A stretch of 57,984 nt of DNA, taken from positions 1 to 57,984 of the forward strand of contig CAZSAL010000012.1 in assembly GCA_964604825.1 (NCBI GenBank). Direction: 5' to 3'. The stretch is from CAZSAL01 sp964604825. GTDB lineage: Bacteria; Elusimicrobiota; Elusimicrobia; 2-01-FULL-59-12. Below the pieces are notes generated by a model that ran no database searches, was not told the DNA's origin, and saw only the letters and a program-made list of their open reading frames with translations. Shown here piece after piece: positions 40,025 through 49,185 of this stretch (within the stretch, counting starts at the first letter, position 1; every line of letters begins with the position of its first letter). The translations under genes were made by a program, and so were the position numbers.

Positions 40025-42070
40025 TTGATCGCTTTTGACCAGGATATCTGTTCCGATTTTGAGACGGCGCTCTCCAAGGAATGGCTGGAGACAAACGGCC
40101 TTGGAGGATTTGCCTCGTCTTCGATCGTCAACTGCAACACGCGCAGGTACCATGGCGTGCTCGTTGCGGCTATGCATCCGCCTGCGGGGCGCATGGCGCT
40201 GGTCAATGCCCTGGAAGAAATCATAACCGTCGACGGCCAGCAGTATGAGCTTTCCTGCCAGCAGTATCCCAAAAGGATATCTCCTCAGGGATTCCGTAAT
40301 CTCTCCGGTTTCCGCCTGGATCCCTGGCCTGTATGGACTTATCGCGCCGGGCAGCTTGTCATCGAAAAATCGCTGACCTTAATACACGGACAGAATACCG
40401 CCATCATTACATACCGCGTCAGGAAGCCTGATTGCAGCGCTGAACTGCGCATCAGACCTTACCTGACCGGAAGGCCTTTTCACGCCCTGCACCGGGAAAA
40501 CCCTTCTTTGCGGCCGCAGGCGGAAGTGCGCAGCGGCGTGCTCTTGTTGAATCCCTATGAAGGCGTGCCAACCATTTATGTCCATCACAACGCCGAACGA
40601 TACGAAAGCGGTTTTAACTGGTACAGACAGGTTCAGTACGTCAAGGAAAAAGAGCGCGGGCTGGAATTCAGCGAAGATTTCTGGACTCCGGGAGAACTGC
40701 GTTTCCATTTGAATGAGAATAATCCGGCGATCATTGTTTTGACTACGGAAGGAGCGGGTTATTTCGACGCGGATTTTCTTCTGAACGCAGAACGCAGGCG
40801 CAGACAGAACCTCTTGAAGGGATGGGAAGCGACCGACGACGTCACCCAGCATCTTGTTGTTGCGGCAGACCAGTTTGTCGTCCAGAGAGGACCGGCTTCC
40901 CCTGAAGCCGGGGAGCCGGTTCCCCATCGCATTATCGCCGGATATCCCTGGTTTGAGGAATGGGGAAGGGATACCTTCATTTCCATGCCCGGTCTGCTTC
41001 TTTCCACAGGGCGCTTCGAGATCGCGCGTGATCTGTTGAAGGGCTACGCCATGGAAATGAACCAGGGAGTGATTCCCAACCGCTTCCCGGACGAAACGCG
41101 GTCTTCGGAATACAACACAATCGATGCCAGCCTCTGGTTTATACTCTCGATTTTTCATTTCCTTCGCTATACCAAGGATTTCGATTTTGTCCAGACAAAC
41201 CTCTGGCCTCATATGAGGGAGGTTATGGACTGGTATCAGAAGGGTACGCACTACGGCATACATATGGATTTGGACGGGCTTATTTGCGGCGGGGATCCTT
41301 CCGTACAGCTCACCTGGATGGACGTCAAAACCGGCGGGCAGACCGTAACCCCGCGCAGCGGAAAGCCGGTTGAGATTCAGGCGCTCTGGTATAACGCGCT
41401 GCGCATTATGGCGCAGATCGCCGGCCGGATCGGCGACAGCGATCGGGAACGGCACTGGTCGGATCTGGCGGACCGCGTGTGGCATTCGATCAACCGGCAG
41501 TTCTGGTATGAAGAAGGCGGATATCTTTACGACGTGATAAATGGAAGCGAGAAAGATTCAAGCGTGCGCCCCAATCAGATTTTTGCGGTGAGCCTGCCGT
41601 TTGAAAGCGTTACCCCGGACAGGGCGGAAAGAATCGTTGATAAAGTGGAAGAGATTTTATTGACGCCGTTCGGTTTGCGCACTCTTGACCCCAGAGACAG
41701 TCATTATGTTGGCGCATATCGTGGCGGCGTTGCGGAGCGTGACCGCGCCTATCATCAGGGAACGGTCTGGCCCTGGCTGATAGGACCGTTTCTTTCCGCT
41801 TATCAGAAAGTGCACGGCAAGTCCGGGCGCACGCAGGCGCATCTGCGCGCGCATCTGGCTCTGTTGTTGACACATCTCTGGGAGGCGGGCCTTGGCACGA
41901 TCAGCGAAGTTTTTGACGGAGATATGCCGCATGATCCGCGCGGCTGTATCGCGCAGGCCTGGTCCGTGGCGGAAGTGCTGCGGGTGCTTCGGGAAGAACT
42001 ATCCGCTCCGGCTGCGGGCGATCCCATAAAAAAACCCAACCCCAACCCCAATCCCATTACCGCCATATAA
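40025..42070 (+). CDS. Glycogen debranching enzyme (amylo-alpha-1,6-glucosidase family)
   Basis: 681 residues. The start is TTG, with GGAGG 7 bases upstream; no in-frame ATG is better. The N-terminal domain has EWLETNGLGGFASSSIVNCN and TRRYHGVLVA. The catalytic (alpha/alpha)6 domain has AGYPWFEEWGRDTFISMPGL, NRFPDETRSSEYNTIDASLW, RPNQIFAVSLPF and YHQGTVWPWLIGPF. It hydrolyses alpha-1,6 branches of glycogen. The C-terminus ends in a short Pro-Asn repeat (KKPNPNPNPITAI). It probably works with the GH15 and phosphorylase-like enzymes further on. Confidence 0.93.
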   Translation: MIAFDQDICSDFETALSKEWLETNGLGGFASSSIVNCNTRRYHGVLVAAMHPPAGRMALVNALEEIITVDGQQYELSCQQYPKRISPQGFRNLSGFRLDPWPVWTYRAGQLVIEKSLTLIHGQNTAIITYRVRKPDCSAELRIRPYLTGRPFHALHRENPSLRPQAEVRSGVLLLNPYEGVPTIYVHHNAERYESGFNWYRQVQYVKEKERGLEFSEDFWTPGELRFHLNENNPAIIVLTTEGAGYFDADFLLNAERRRRQNLLKGWEATDDVTQHLVVAADQFVVQRGPASPEAGEPVPHRIIAGYPWFEEWGRDTFISMPGLLLSTGRFEIARDLLKGYAMEMNQGVIPNRFPDETRSSEYNTIDASLWFILSIFHFLRYTKDFDFVQTNLWPHMREVMDWYQKGTHYGIHMDLDGLICGGDPSVQLTWMDVKTGGQTVTPRSGKPVEIQALWYNALRIMAQIAGRIGDSDRERHWSDLADRVWHSINRQFWYEEGGYLYDVINGSEKDSSVRPNQIFAVSLPFESVTPDRAERIVDKVEEILLTPFGLRTLDPRDSHYVGAYRGGVAERDRAYHQGTVWPWLIGPFLSAYQKVHGKSGRTQAHLRAHLALLLTHLWEAGLGTISEVFDGDMPHDPRGCIAQAWSVAEVLRVLREELSAPAAGDPIKKPNPNPNPITAI

Positions 42071-42097
42071 CCGTAATGCGGTTTAATTAAGGTCACT

Positions 42098-42147
42098 GCC
42101 TCGCCCCGGATAAGGGGAGAGGCCGACCCGCAGGGGTGGGTGAGGGA
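42098..42147 (-). repeat. Family A repeat, intergenic
   Basis: On the minus strand it reads CCTCACCCACCCCTGCGGGT then CGGCCTCTCCCC...GGGGCGAGG. Lies between convergent genes, the only one of its family here wholly outside any ORF besides 56350 and 57763. Confidence 0.6.
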
Positions 42148-42170
42148 GTAGTGAAAAATTTCGGTCAAGT

Positions 42171-42944
42171 TTATTCGAGGATTTCGTCTGCGGTCATCAG
42201 GCCCAGGGGGGCAAGCCGCGCATCCGCATAATGCAGCTTGTCGACATCAAGTACGTACTGGGTTCTGGAGAGAAGCGTCCCGCGACAGATCATTTCCTGC
42301 CTGCCGTTTTCCAGCGCTTCAGTTTTCATGCGGTCGGAGAAATCGTTGATCACGGATAGCGGAATGTTGGTTTTATCGGATGGATAAATGAAACCGTAAA
42401 GGACAAGGTGGCTGAACAAGACGCGCCAGTGGTCGCCAAAACGGCGGACCAGGCGGTCCCAGTTCAGGTGGGGCCCGAGGGCATGGATTATATGCACGAT
42501 GTCGGCATTGTCGAAACGGTCCCGTTCCATGACATAGGACTTGCACCAGATCATTTCTTCGGGAGGAATCAGCCTGACCGGCATGCCGAGAATCCTTCCG
42601 TGAACCGCGTTCTTGAACCACTCCGCGTCGACTTCGCAGATCTTGTTATACGACCCGAAAATGATGTCTATAAAATACTGCTGGTAGTGAGCCTTGGCCA
42701 GCCAGTGCCTGGCGGTTATTTCCGTGCGGAAGCCATTTGCCGCAAACAGGCGCAGCAGCCGGTTGCAATCCTTCCTTAATATAAAAATGTCGAAATCTTT
42801 GGTGTCTCGGACAACGCCGGCGTAATACCGCAGGGCATATGCGCCTCCCACCAGAAATGGGATATTCTCCTCAGTCATGATGCGCATGGCATTCCGGTAA
42901 ATCTGGCGTTCCGGTTTCGTGAGGGCTAAATCAACCGATGTCAT
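42171..42944 (-). CDS. Nucleotidyltransferase-fold protein
   Basis: 257 residues. VGGAYALRYYAGVVRDTKDF, then DIFI, is the minimal nucleotidyltransferase signature (GG..x..RxTxDxD), as in AbiEii/MNT-like proteins. PEEMIWCKSYVMERDRFDNA, DIVHII, is the second family block. It overlaps the metallophosphoesterase gene by 4 bases and is translated after it, so the two likely act together. Substrate unknown; both small-molecule and RNA/protein transfer are possible. Confidence 0.78.
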   Translation of the reverse strand: MTSVDLALTKPERQIYRNAMRIMTEENIPFLVGGAYALRYYAGVVRDTKDFDIFILRKDCNRLLRLFAANGFRTEITARHWLAKAHYQQYFIDIIFGSYNKICEVDAEWFKNAVHGRILGMPVRLIPPEEMIWCKSYVMERDRFDNADIVHIIHALGPHLNWDRLVRRFGDHWRVLFSHLVLYGFIYPSDKTNIPLSVINDFSDRMKTEALENGRQEMICRGTLLSRTQYVLDVDKLHYADARLAPLGLMTADEILE

Positions 42945-43726
42945 GGCGCAGTCTTCATCGCTCCCATGGTTTGCGTTACTGCGGGAATTTCCTTATCCAC
43001 CGCTATCTCGAAAATCCGGAAAGGCGGCCTGCCGGGAAAGGCTTTCTTCAAAAGATCAATGGCCACGTTGTAAACGGGAACCTGTCCCTTTGTCCTTCCT
43101 TCAGGACGGCCGGAATGTGAATGTCCGTGAAGCGCCATGGTTACGTGATAACGGTTAATCGGATCTTCCAGCCGGCTGGATCCTAAAAAAGGATATACCT
43201 CCGGGGGTTCGCCCTCCACGGTCTCTCGAACAGGAGAGTAATGCATTATGACCACTTTTTTGGCGGTGTGAAGTTTCGCCAGACCGGACTCAAGCTTCAT
43301 CGCTTCCTCCATGGCTTCCCGCACAAAACCTTTCATCACTTCTTCGCCCCAGGGCTGAAGCGCCTTGTTGCCGAATCCGCCGCCGAAGCCTTTCACGCCG
43401 ACGAATCCGACTCCATAAAATTCCCGGCTGTCGCCATCAAGCATGTTGATCCCGGCGTTCCTGAATATATGGGTCAATTCTTTATTCTTGCCCGATTCGA
43501 AATCATGGTTTCCGAGAACTGCCAGTACCGGGACCCGGAAGGCCGGAGCCATTTCCTGAACTACTACCTCTGCTTCCTGAACCAGGCCGTAATCCGTCAA
43601 ATCGCCGCAGACCGCGATGATATCCGCATCCTGCGCCATCTGCTTGAAAATCGGTGAAAAATGGCCGACCCCGGACTTTGTGCAATGCACATCTCCCAGG
43701 GCGGCGATGCGGATGGTTTTTTTCAT
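42941..43726 (-). CDS. Calcineurin-like metallophosphoesterase
   Basis: 261 residues. All metal-binding blocks are present: GDVHC, CGDLTDYG, LGNHDFESG, MHYSP and LHGHSHSG. It is a cytosolic dinuclear-metal phosphoesterase. It overlaps both neighbours (the secreted protein gene by one base and the nucleotidyltransferase by four), so all three form an operon. The substrate is unknown. Confidence 0.9.
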   Translation of the reverse strand: MKKTIRIAALGDVHCTKSGVGHFSPIFKQMAQDADIIAVCGDLTDYGLVQEAEVVVQEMAPAFRVPVLAVLGNHDFESGKNKELTHIFRNAGINMLDGDSREFYGVGFVGVKGFGGGFGNKALQPWGEEVMKGFVREAMEEAMKLESGLAKLHTAKKVVIMHYSPVRETVEGEPPEVYPFLGSSRLEDPINRYHVTMALHGHSHSGRPEGRTKGQVPVYNVAIDLLKKAFPGRPPFRIFEIAVDKEIPAVTQTMGAMKTAP

Positions 43727-44073
43727 TATTGATTATCTGACGTGGGAGATCCGGTCTCTGCGGAGGTGTCAGACCCCAAAGTCGACATTGGGGTCTGATC
43801 CCGTGTGTTCGGAACCGAGGCCGAGGTTTTGGCGCCTGATCCCGCAGGGTTAATAATCTTTGCCGGCGGGTGTAATTCTTCAGCAATGCTTAAGATTTCA
43901 TTTTCCGGAGTTTTTGACGCGGTTTCGGTTGTTTTCGATGGAGAGGTCTCATTTGTCCCGTCGCGGGCTGCAGTAGCGAAACTGTCCGTAACCATAGCGC
44001 CCGCAGGCCATGCCTCACTGGCAAGCGCTAATTGGAATGGAACCATACATAAGATAGTTTTTGAGAAACGCAT
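43726..44073 (-). CDS. Small secreted Ser/Thr-rich protein
   Basis: 115 residues from the ATG preceded by AGGAG. A signal peptide (FSKTILCMVPFQLALASEAW) is followed by a low-complexity Ser/Thr/Glu/Pro tail. About ten codons of the tail (DQTPMSTLGSD) are a palindromic repeat (43769-43798). It overlaps the phosphoesterase by one base. No family recognised; it may be a fast-evolving or decaying gene. Confidence 0.5.
   Translation of the reverse strand: MRFSKTILCMVPFQLALASEAWPAGAMVTDSFATAARDGTNETSPSKTTETASKTPENEILSIAEELHPPAKIINPAGSGAKTSASVPNTRDQTPMSTLGSDTSAETGSPTSDNQ
43769..43798. repeat. Family H palindrome in the secreted-protein gene
   Basis: TCAGACCCCAA and TTGGGGTCTGA arms around AGTCGACA. 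In frame with the coding sequence. Confidence 0.7.
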
Positions 44074-44177
44074 CAATTTCTCCTGTTCGTTTTAAATATG
44101 TTGTTATATCGTTGTGCGCTGATTGGACACATTCCGGCACATATCGGTTACTTGCTTTTAGAGGAAGGCGGTGGGGG

Positions 44178-44945
44178 TTACTCAGCCCGCAGCAGCAAAG
44201 CCATGAAGCCTATGCCGGCGAGGATCGTAATTATCTGCAGGAAGGATTTGGAAGGCGCGCTCTCCTTCTGGAGTTCGGGTATCAGGTTGGACCCGGCGAT
44301 ATATAAAAAAGAGCCCGCCGTTATCGAAAGGCCTATCGTTGTGAAATCCTGTACAAAGCTTTGGAACACGAAAGCCGCAAGGACGCCGAAAATCGCAACG
44401 CAGGCGGACAAGAAGTTGAATAAGAGCGCTCTGCCTGGCTTCCATCCCGAGTCAACCAGAACGCCGAAATCTCCCAGTTCATGGGGAAGCTCATGAAAAA
44501 TCACCGCAAAAGTAGTGGCGATGCCTATGGGGATGCTGGCCAGGTAGCTGGCTCCTATTAACAGCCCGTCGATAAAGTTATGCAGGCCGTCCGCGATCAG
44601 GATAATGCGACCGACCGGCTTAATGGCGTGGACGTGGACATGGCCTTCCTGCCCATGGGGTATAATCCCGTGATCCTGCTTCCAGCGGAGGAACTTTTCC
44701 AGAAAAAAGGAGACAAACAAACCTGCCAGTATCCAGTATGATCCCCTGGTCCCGTCTTTCCGGAATATTTCTGGAAGCAGGTGCAGAACGGCATCCCCGA
44801 TAAGCGCTCCGACCGCCAGGCTGATCAAGAGGTAGGTGATGCGTTGCAGGCGTGGCGGGTCCAGAAATAGAGTGATGACGCCGATCAGCCCAAGCAGGCT
44901 GACCAGAATGGAACTCACAATAGCTGCGGGAAACGGAGCCGACAT
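44178..44945 (-). CDS. ZIP family metal transporter
   Basis: 255 residues, eight hydrophobic segments. The metal-site helices read ADGLHNFIDGLLIGASYL and AVIFHELPHELGDFGVLVDS, the ZIP signatures. A His-rich loop between TM3 and TM4 (IPHGQEGHVHVHA) is typical. It should import Zn or another divalent metal. It is divergent from the TPR gene at 45014. With the RND, NRAMP-like and OprB genes it makes the region rich in metal transport. Confidence 0.92.
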   Translation of the reverse strand: MSAPFPAAIVSSILVSLLGLIGVITLFLDPPRLQRITYLLISLAVGALIGDAVLHLLPEIFRKDGTRGSYWILAGLFVSFFLEKFLRWKQDHGIIPHGQEGHVHVHAIKPVGRIILIADGLHNFIDGLLIGASYLASIPIGIATTFAVIFHELPHELGDFGVLVDSGWKPGRALLFNFLSACVAIFGVLAAFVFQSFVQDFTTIGLSITAGSFLYIAGSNLIPELQKESAPSKSFLQIITILAGIGFMALLLRAE

Positions 44946-45013
44946 GACATGATCCTACAAAAAAGAGGCAAATACGCGGCAGAGTTGTAGAATTGACCCA
45001 TCGGGAGGGAGCA

Positions 45014-45766
45014 ATGAACAACAAATTGCCCAAATGGAAATTCATGATGTGCCTCACAACATTTTTATGCGGTGGAGCAGCCTTTGCCGGGAATCCGCCG
45101 GTTTCGTTGGTTGATCAGGGAGACGCCGCCTACGCCAAACGCGAAGACCCTGTACAGGCGAAAATCGCCTTGCACTATTACGAACTGGCTCTGACCGCGA
45201 ATCCCGGAGATGTCCAAGCCGCATGGAAAGCGTCCCGCGCCGCGTACTGGGTGGGGGACGTTGCAGATTCTCGGGCGGATAAATTGCAATTCTTCCAGCG
45301 GGGCATAGATCTGGCGCAGGAAGGCATAGCGAAAAATCCCGATTCAGTGGAAAGCCACTACTGGCTGGGATGCAATCAAGGTTCCTACGGGGATGCGCGG
45401 GGTGTCCTGAAAAGTTTATTTCTGGTGAACCCCATCAGGCGCGAAATGGCGGAAGTGAACAGGCTGAATGATCGCTATGACGGCGGCGGCGGTTACCGGG
45501 TTTTGGGAGTCGTTGATTACAAGGTTCCCGGGTTTGCAGGTGGCGGCAAAAAAAGGGCGCTGGAAGAATTAAACAAGTCCCTGGCAATAGACCCCAAAAA
45601 CCCTTACACGCACTACTATCTGGCTGAGTTTTTTAAAGAAACGGGCGAAAAAGATAAGGCGCGCGCCGAAATAGCCGCCCTTCAGGCGCTTGAAGTCAAC
45701 CCTGAGCTCGTGCCGGATCTTCATCTCGAACAGGCACGCGGCAAAAAGCTTATCGAAGATCTTTAG
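45014..45766 (+). CDS. Periplasmic TPR protein
   Basis: 250 residues from the ATG preceded by GGGAGG. A signal peptide (FMMCLTTFLCGGAAFA) leads to TPR-like helical pairs (AKIALHYYELALTANPGDVQ; ALEELNKSLAIDPKNPYTHY; EFFKETGEKDKARAEIAALQ). It resembles TRAP-associated TatT-type TPR proteins. It is probably a protein-interaction scaffold in the periplasm. The partner is not evident from neighbours. Confidence 0.7.
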   Translation: MNNKLPKWKFMMCLTTFLCGGAAFAGNPPVSLVDQGDAAYAKREDPVQAKIALHYYELALTANPGDVQAAWKASRAAYWVGDVADSRADKLQFFQRGIDLAQEGIAKNPDSVESHYWLGCNQGSYGDARGVLKSLFLVNPIRREMAEVNRLNDRYDGGGGYRVLGVVDYKVPGFAGGGKKRALEELNKSLAIDPKNPYTHYYLAEFFKETGEKDKARAEIAALQALEVNPELVPDLHLEQARGKKLIEDL

Positions 45767-45800
45767 ATAAGTTGTTTAATGTAAAAGACAGGGGGTCAGT

Positions 45801-46037
45801 ATGAGGCATTCATATCTCTGGATTCTGGTCTGTTTCATCCATTCTGCGGCGGCGTTTTCTTCAGCAGGCATCCAACCCATGACAATGCCTGTGCCGGGAC
45901 ATCCTGGTGTTCTGAGCAAACCAATACTGTCTTCAATATCCCGTCAAAAGATGCAAAAAATCGATGAAGAACGCCTGACTCAAAAACAGGATCTGCTCAG
46001 GCGTGGAGCTCTTGAAGCCATCCTCGGATCAGCCTGA
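45801..46037 (+). CDS. Small secreted protein
   Basis: 78 residues, GGGGG upstream. A signal peptide (YLWILVCFIHSAAAFSSA), then a Pro/Met-rich stretch (QPMTMPVPGHP) and a charged helix (ISRQKMQKIDEERLTQKQDL). Not recognised. Follows the TPR gene by 34 bases and may share its transcript. Confidence 0.5.
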   Translation: MRHSYLWILVCFIHSAAAFSSAGIQPMTMPVPGHPGVLSKPILSSISRQKMQKIDEERLTQKQDLLRRGALEAILGSA

Positions 46038-46113
46038 ACCAATCGTTTAGAGACATTTATACTTCCTTCCAATTGCCGTAGTTGCGGGCAAACGTGTGCC
46101 CAGGTTACGTTGA

Positions 46114-49068
46114 TTATTCCGGTTTATTTTTGATTAATCGGAGAACTTGCGCGAGATGAAGGGCTTTCCTGCCGGTGCCCTGGCGGATCTGTTCGCGGCA
46201 GCTGAAGCCATCGGCGATTATAAGCGTATCCTCCGGAGTTTCTCTGACTGCCGGAAGCAGGGCGCGCTCGCCGATTGTACCGGCAACCGCGGAGTGTTCT
46301 TTTTCAAATCCGAAAGCTCCGGCCATGCCGCAGCAGCCGGATTCGGGAACGGAAAAATCAACCTGCATCTTCCTCAAAATCGCCTCTTCATCCGCCATTT
46401 TCATCAGCGCCTTGTGATGGCAGTGCCCGTGAACAACAGCTTTTCTCTTTAGAATGGGCGGCTTATAGCCTGGGACCATCTCCAGAAACTCGCTCAGAAG
46501 GAAAGTCTGACTGCTCAGGCGCAGGGCGTCAGGATCATGCGGGAAAAAATTCAGCAGTTCATCGCGGAATACGGAAGCGCAGCTCGGCTCGAGCACTACC
46601 ATGGGAATTCCCTGCCGAATCTGCGGACGCAGGTAGTCCATGATATTGATCAGCCATTGTTTCGCCAGCTTCAGCATCCCGTGTTCGTAAAGGGGCCTGC
46701 CGCAGCAGAAAAGCCCGCGCGGAACAATGACATTAAATCCGGCCTGCTCGAGTACCTCCACTGCCGCGCGCGCAACTTCGGGGTGGAAATGGTTGTTGAA
46801 GGTATCCGCCCAGAGAATGACAGGCTGATAACTCCTCGTACCTTCTCCCTTCTGGGGAGAAGGGTTGGATGAGGGTTTTGAAAAAGGCCCCTCACCCCCA
46901 TCCCTCTCCCCAGATGGGAGAGGGAGATGGTTGTCGCCACGACCGAAGAACCACTGCTTGAATGTTTGTTCCGCGAAGCGCGGGATTTCCCGCTCCGGAG
47001 CTATCCCTATCAGTTGTTTCAGCAACCTTCCGGTGACGGCATTCTGGCCGATGAAATTGGCCAGTCCCGGAACAGCGGAAGCCATGCGCGACCACCAGGC
47101 TATAAGCCCAAAGGCATAGGCGCGAATGGGACGCAAGCGGCCTTCGTAATAGTGCGAAAAGAATTCAGATTTATATGAGGCCATATCCACATTTACAGGG
47201 CATTCGCCTTTACAGCCTTTGCAGGACAGGCAAAGATCAAGCGCCTCCTTGACGGATTTATCTTTCCACCCGCCCTTAATGACCTCGCCCTGCAGCATCT
47301 CAAAGAGCATTCGAGAACGGCCGCGCGTCGAGTATTTCTCTTCCAGGGTAGCCATGTAGCTGGGGCACATGACGCCGCTGTCGGTTTTCCGGCATTTCCC
47401 AACGCCTACGCAGCGCAGCGCGGCGCGGAGAAAAGTCCCGCCCACATCATCAAAACTGAAATGGGTCAGAGGAGCCTGCGGATGCCAGTTTTCCAGACGC
47501 ATGTTTTCCAGAATACCGTAGGCGTCGATAAGTTTTCCCGGATTCATTTTCCTGTCAGGATCCCAGGCGGTTTTAAACTCCCGGAACGCTTCCATAAGCT
47601 CAGGCCCGAACATTTTCGGAAGCAGCTCGGCGCGGGCCTGCCCGTCGCCGTGCTCGCCGGAAAAGGAACCCCCGTACTTCAAAACAAGGTCGGAGGCTTC
47701 ATCCAGAAATTTCCGGAAAGTCGTAAGCCCTTCCCGGGAAGAAAAGTCGAAGGTTATGCGCGTATGAATGCAGCCCTGTCCGAAGTGGCCGTAGAACGCT
47801 CCTTCATAGCCGTATTTCTCGTACAGCGCGCGAAGTTCGCGCAAATAGGCTCCCGCCTGATCCGGCCGAACGGCGGAATCCTCCCAGCCTTCAAAGGTGT
47901 CAGGCCTGCCTGGAACAAAGGCTGTTGCTGCAAGAGCCCCTTCGCGGATTTTCCATACGGTTGCTGCTTCTTTTTCGTCGGAGAAGAGTTTTGCAGCCGG
48001 AGCCTGGGACCGGGTTCCCAAGGCGGAAATCATTTGTCGCGCCTTCGCATCAGATTCCTCCTTAGTTTCTCCGCCGAATTCGACCAGCAGCCAGCCTTTT
48101 CCCGGCGGCAGAAGCTGAATGTTTTCCAGCCTGTCATGTTGTTTTCTCAGGAAGGTCACCAGTTGATAGTCAACCGCTTCCAGCCCTAGGGGTTTGAAGG
48201 AAAGAATTTCAGGGATATGATCGCCAGCCTGGTAGATGTCCGGGTAGCCGAGGACGACAAGCGTTTGTTTCGCCGGCCACCGTACAAGGCGCAGCGTCGC
48301 TTCCAGGATGGTGGCGCAGGTGCCTTCAGATCCAACGAGGGCGCGGGCAATGTTGAAGCCGTTTTCCGGCAGCAGTTCGTCGAGATTGTAGCCGGACACC
48401 CGGCGGGGAATTTTCGGGTACCTTTGGCGTACCAGGTCCGCATACCGGTCGCGGATCGATCTGAGCCGGGAATAAATTTCGCCGGCGCGTCCGCCGCGGG
48501 AGATTTTTTCAGTCAGTTCGGCTTCCGAAGTTTCTCCGACTTCAATAATCAGGCCGTCATAGGTAAGAATCTCCATGGAAATAACGTTGTCCACGGTTTT
48601 ACCCGCCATCAGGGCATGGACGCCGCATGAGTTATTCCCGAGCATTCCGCCCAGCGTGCAGTGGCTGTGCGTAGCCGGGTCCGGCCCGAAAGTAAGACCT
48701 TTCTTCTCCGCGGCGCGCCGCAGCGTATCAAGCACCACTCCCGGTTGAACGCGGGTCGTCTGCTTTTGCGCATCCAGGTCGAGGATGCGGTTCATGAACT
48801 TGGACATGTCGATCACTACGGCAGCGTTGCAGCCCTGCCCGGCCAGGCTCGTGCCCGCGCCGCGGCACAGGACAGAGGCGCCGTATTTCCGGCATAAAGC
48901 TACTGTCTGGATAACATCATTTTTGTTTTTGGGAATTACGACTCCAATGGGAACCTGGCGGTAATTGGAAGAATCCGTGGCATAAAGCGCGCGCGATCCG
49001 TCGTCAAAACGGACCTCGCCTTTTATCGTCCTTCGCAGTGCGGCGGCAAGTTCTTTGAAGTTACGCAT
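46114..49068 (-). CDS. FAD-linked oxidase with Fe-S and CCG domains (YdiJ/D-2-hydroxyglutarate dehydrogenase-like)
   Basis: 984 residues. The FAD-binding domain has GASVLCRGAGTSLAGQGCNA and TFGPDPATHSHCTLGGMLGN NSCG. The oxidase C-terminal domain follows (PDTFEGWEDSAVRP; GSFSGEHGDGQARAELLPKM). Fe-S motifs are CVGVGKCR...CPSY and CLSCKGCKGECPV. CCG blocks are LFCCGRPLYEHG and SGCCGMAGAFG. It oxidises a D-2-hydroxyacid and passes electrons to the membrane chain. A family A repeat (46840-46927) adds about 30 residues (LPLPSGERDGGEG through NPSPQKGEGT) between Fe-S and CCG domains. A five-codon ORF with AGGAGG overlaps its start. Confidence 0.92.
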   Translation of the reverse strand: MRNFKELAAALRRTIKGEVRFDDGSRALYATDSSNYRQVPIGVVIPKNKNDVIQTVALCRKYGASVLCRGAGTSLAGQGCNAAVVIDMSKFMNRILDLDAQKQTTRVQPGVVLDTLRRAAEKKGLTFGPDPATHSHCTLGGMLGNNSCGVHALMAGKTVDNVISMEILTYDGLIIEVGETSEAELTEKISRGGRAGEIYSRLRSIRDRYADLVRQRYPKIPRRVSGYNLDELLPENGFNIARALVGSEGTCATILEATLRLVRWPAKQTLVVLGYPDIYQAGDHIPEILSFKPLGLEAVDYQLVTFLRKQHDRLENIQLLPPGKGWLLVEFGGETKEESDAKARQMISALGTRSQAPAAKLFSDEKEAATVWKIREGALAATAFVPGRPDTFEGWEDSAVRPDQAGAYLRELRALYEKYGYEGAFYGHFGQGCIHTRITFDFSSREGLTTFRKFLDEASDLVLKYGGSFSGEHGDGQARAELLPKMFGPELMEAFREFKTAWDPDRKMNPGKLIDAYGILENMRLENWHPQAPLTHFSFDDVGGTFLRAALRCVGVGKCRKTDSGVMCPSYMATLEEKYSTRGRSRMLFEMLQGEVIKGGWKDKSVKEALDLCLSCKGCKGECPVNVDMASYKSEFFSHYYEGRLRPIRAYAFGLIAWWSRMASAVPGLANFIGQNAVTGRLLKQLIGIAPEREIPRFAEQTFKQWFFGRGDNHLPLPSGERDGGEGPFSKPSSNPSPQKGEGTRSYQPVILWADTFNNHFHPEVARAAVEVLEQAGFNVIVPRGLFCCGRPLYEHGMLKLAKQWLINIMDYLRPQIRQGIPMVVLEPSCASVFRDELLNFFPHDPDALRLSSQTFLLSEFLEMVPGYKPPILKRKAVVHGHCHHKALMKMADEEAILRKMQVDFSVPESGCCGMAGAFGFEKEHSAVAGTIGERALLPAVRETPEDTLIIADGFSCREQIRQGTGRKALHLAQVLRLIKNKPE
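46840..46927 (-). repeat. Family A repeat inside the FAD/Fe-S oxidase gene
   Basis: Two hairpins (CTTCTCCCTTCTGGGGAGAAG and CCCTCTCCCCAGATGGGAGAGG in plus orientation, the second 22 bases written here as arms CCCTCTCCC/GGGAGAGG) joined by a spacer with CCCCTCACCCCCAT. In frame. Confidence 0.7.
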
Positions 49069-49185
49069 TAACCGTCATCGTAGAATATTTCCTCCTGAAT
49101 AATCGGACAGTGCCAGGAAGGGAAAGCAGAAAATCCCGCTTACGCCGCGTTTGCTTTCCCGTCGGGTTAAGCCTAAAATATTGTC

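Noticed and set aside
40379..41485. 368-codon minus-strand ORF
   Set aside because: Antisense to the debranching enzyme, whose motifs are clear.
47461..48189. 242-codon plus-strand ORF
   Set aside because: Antisense to the FAD/Fe-S oxidase; shadow frame.
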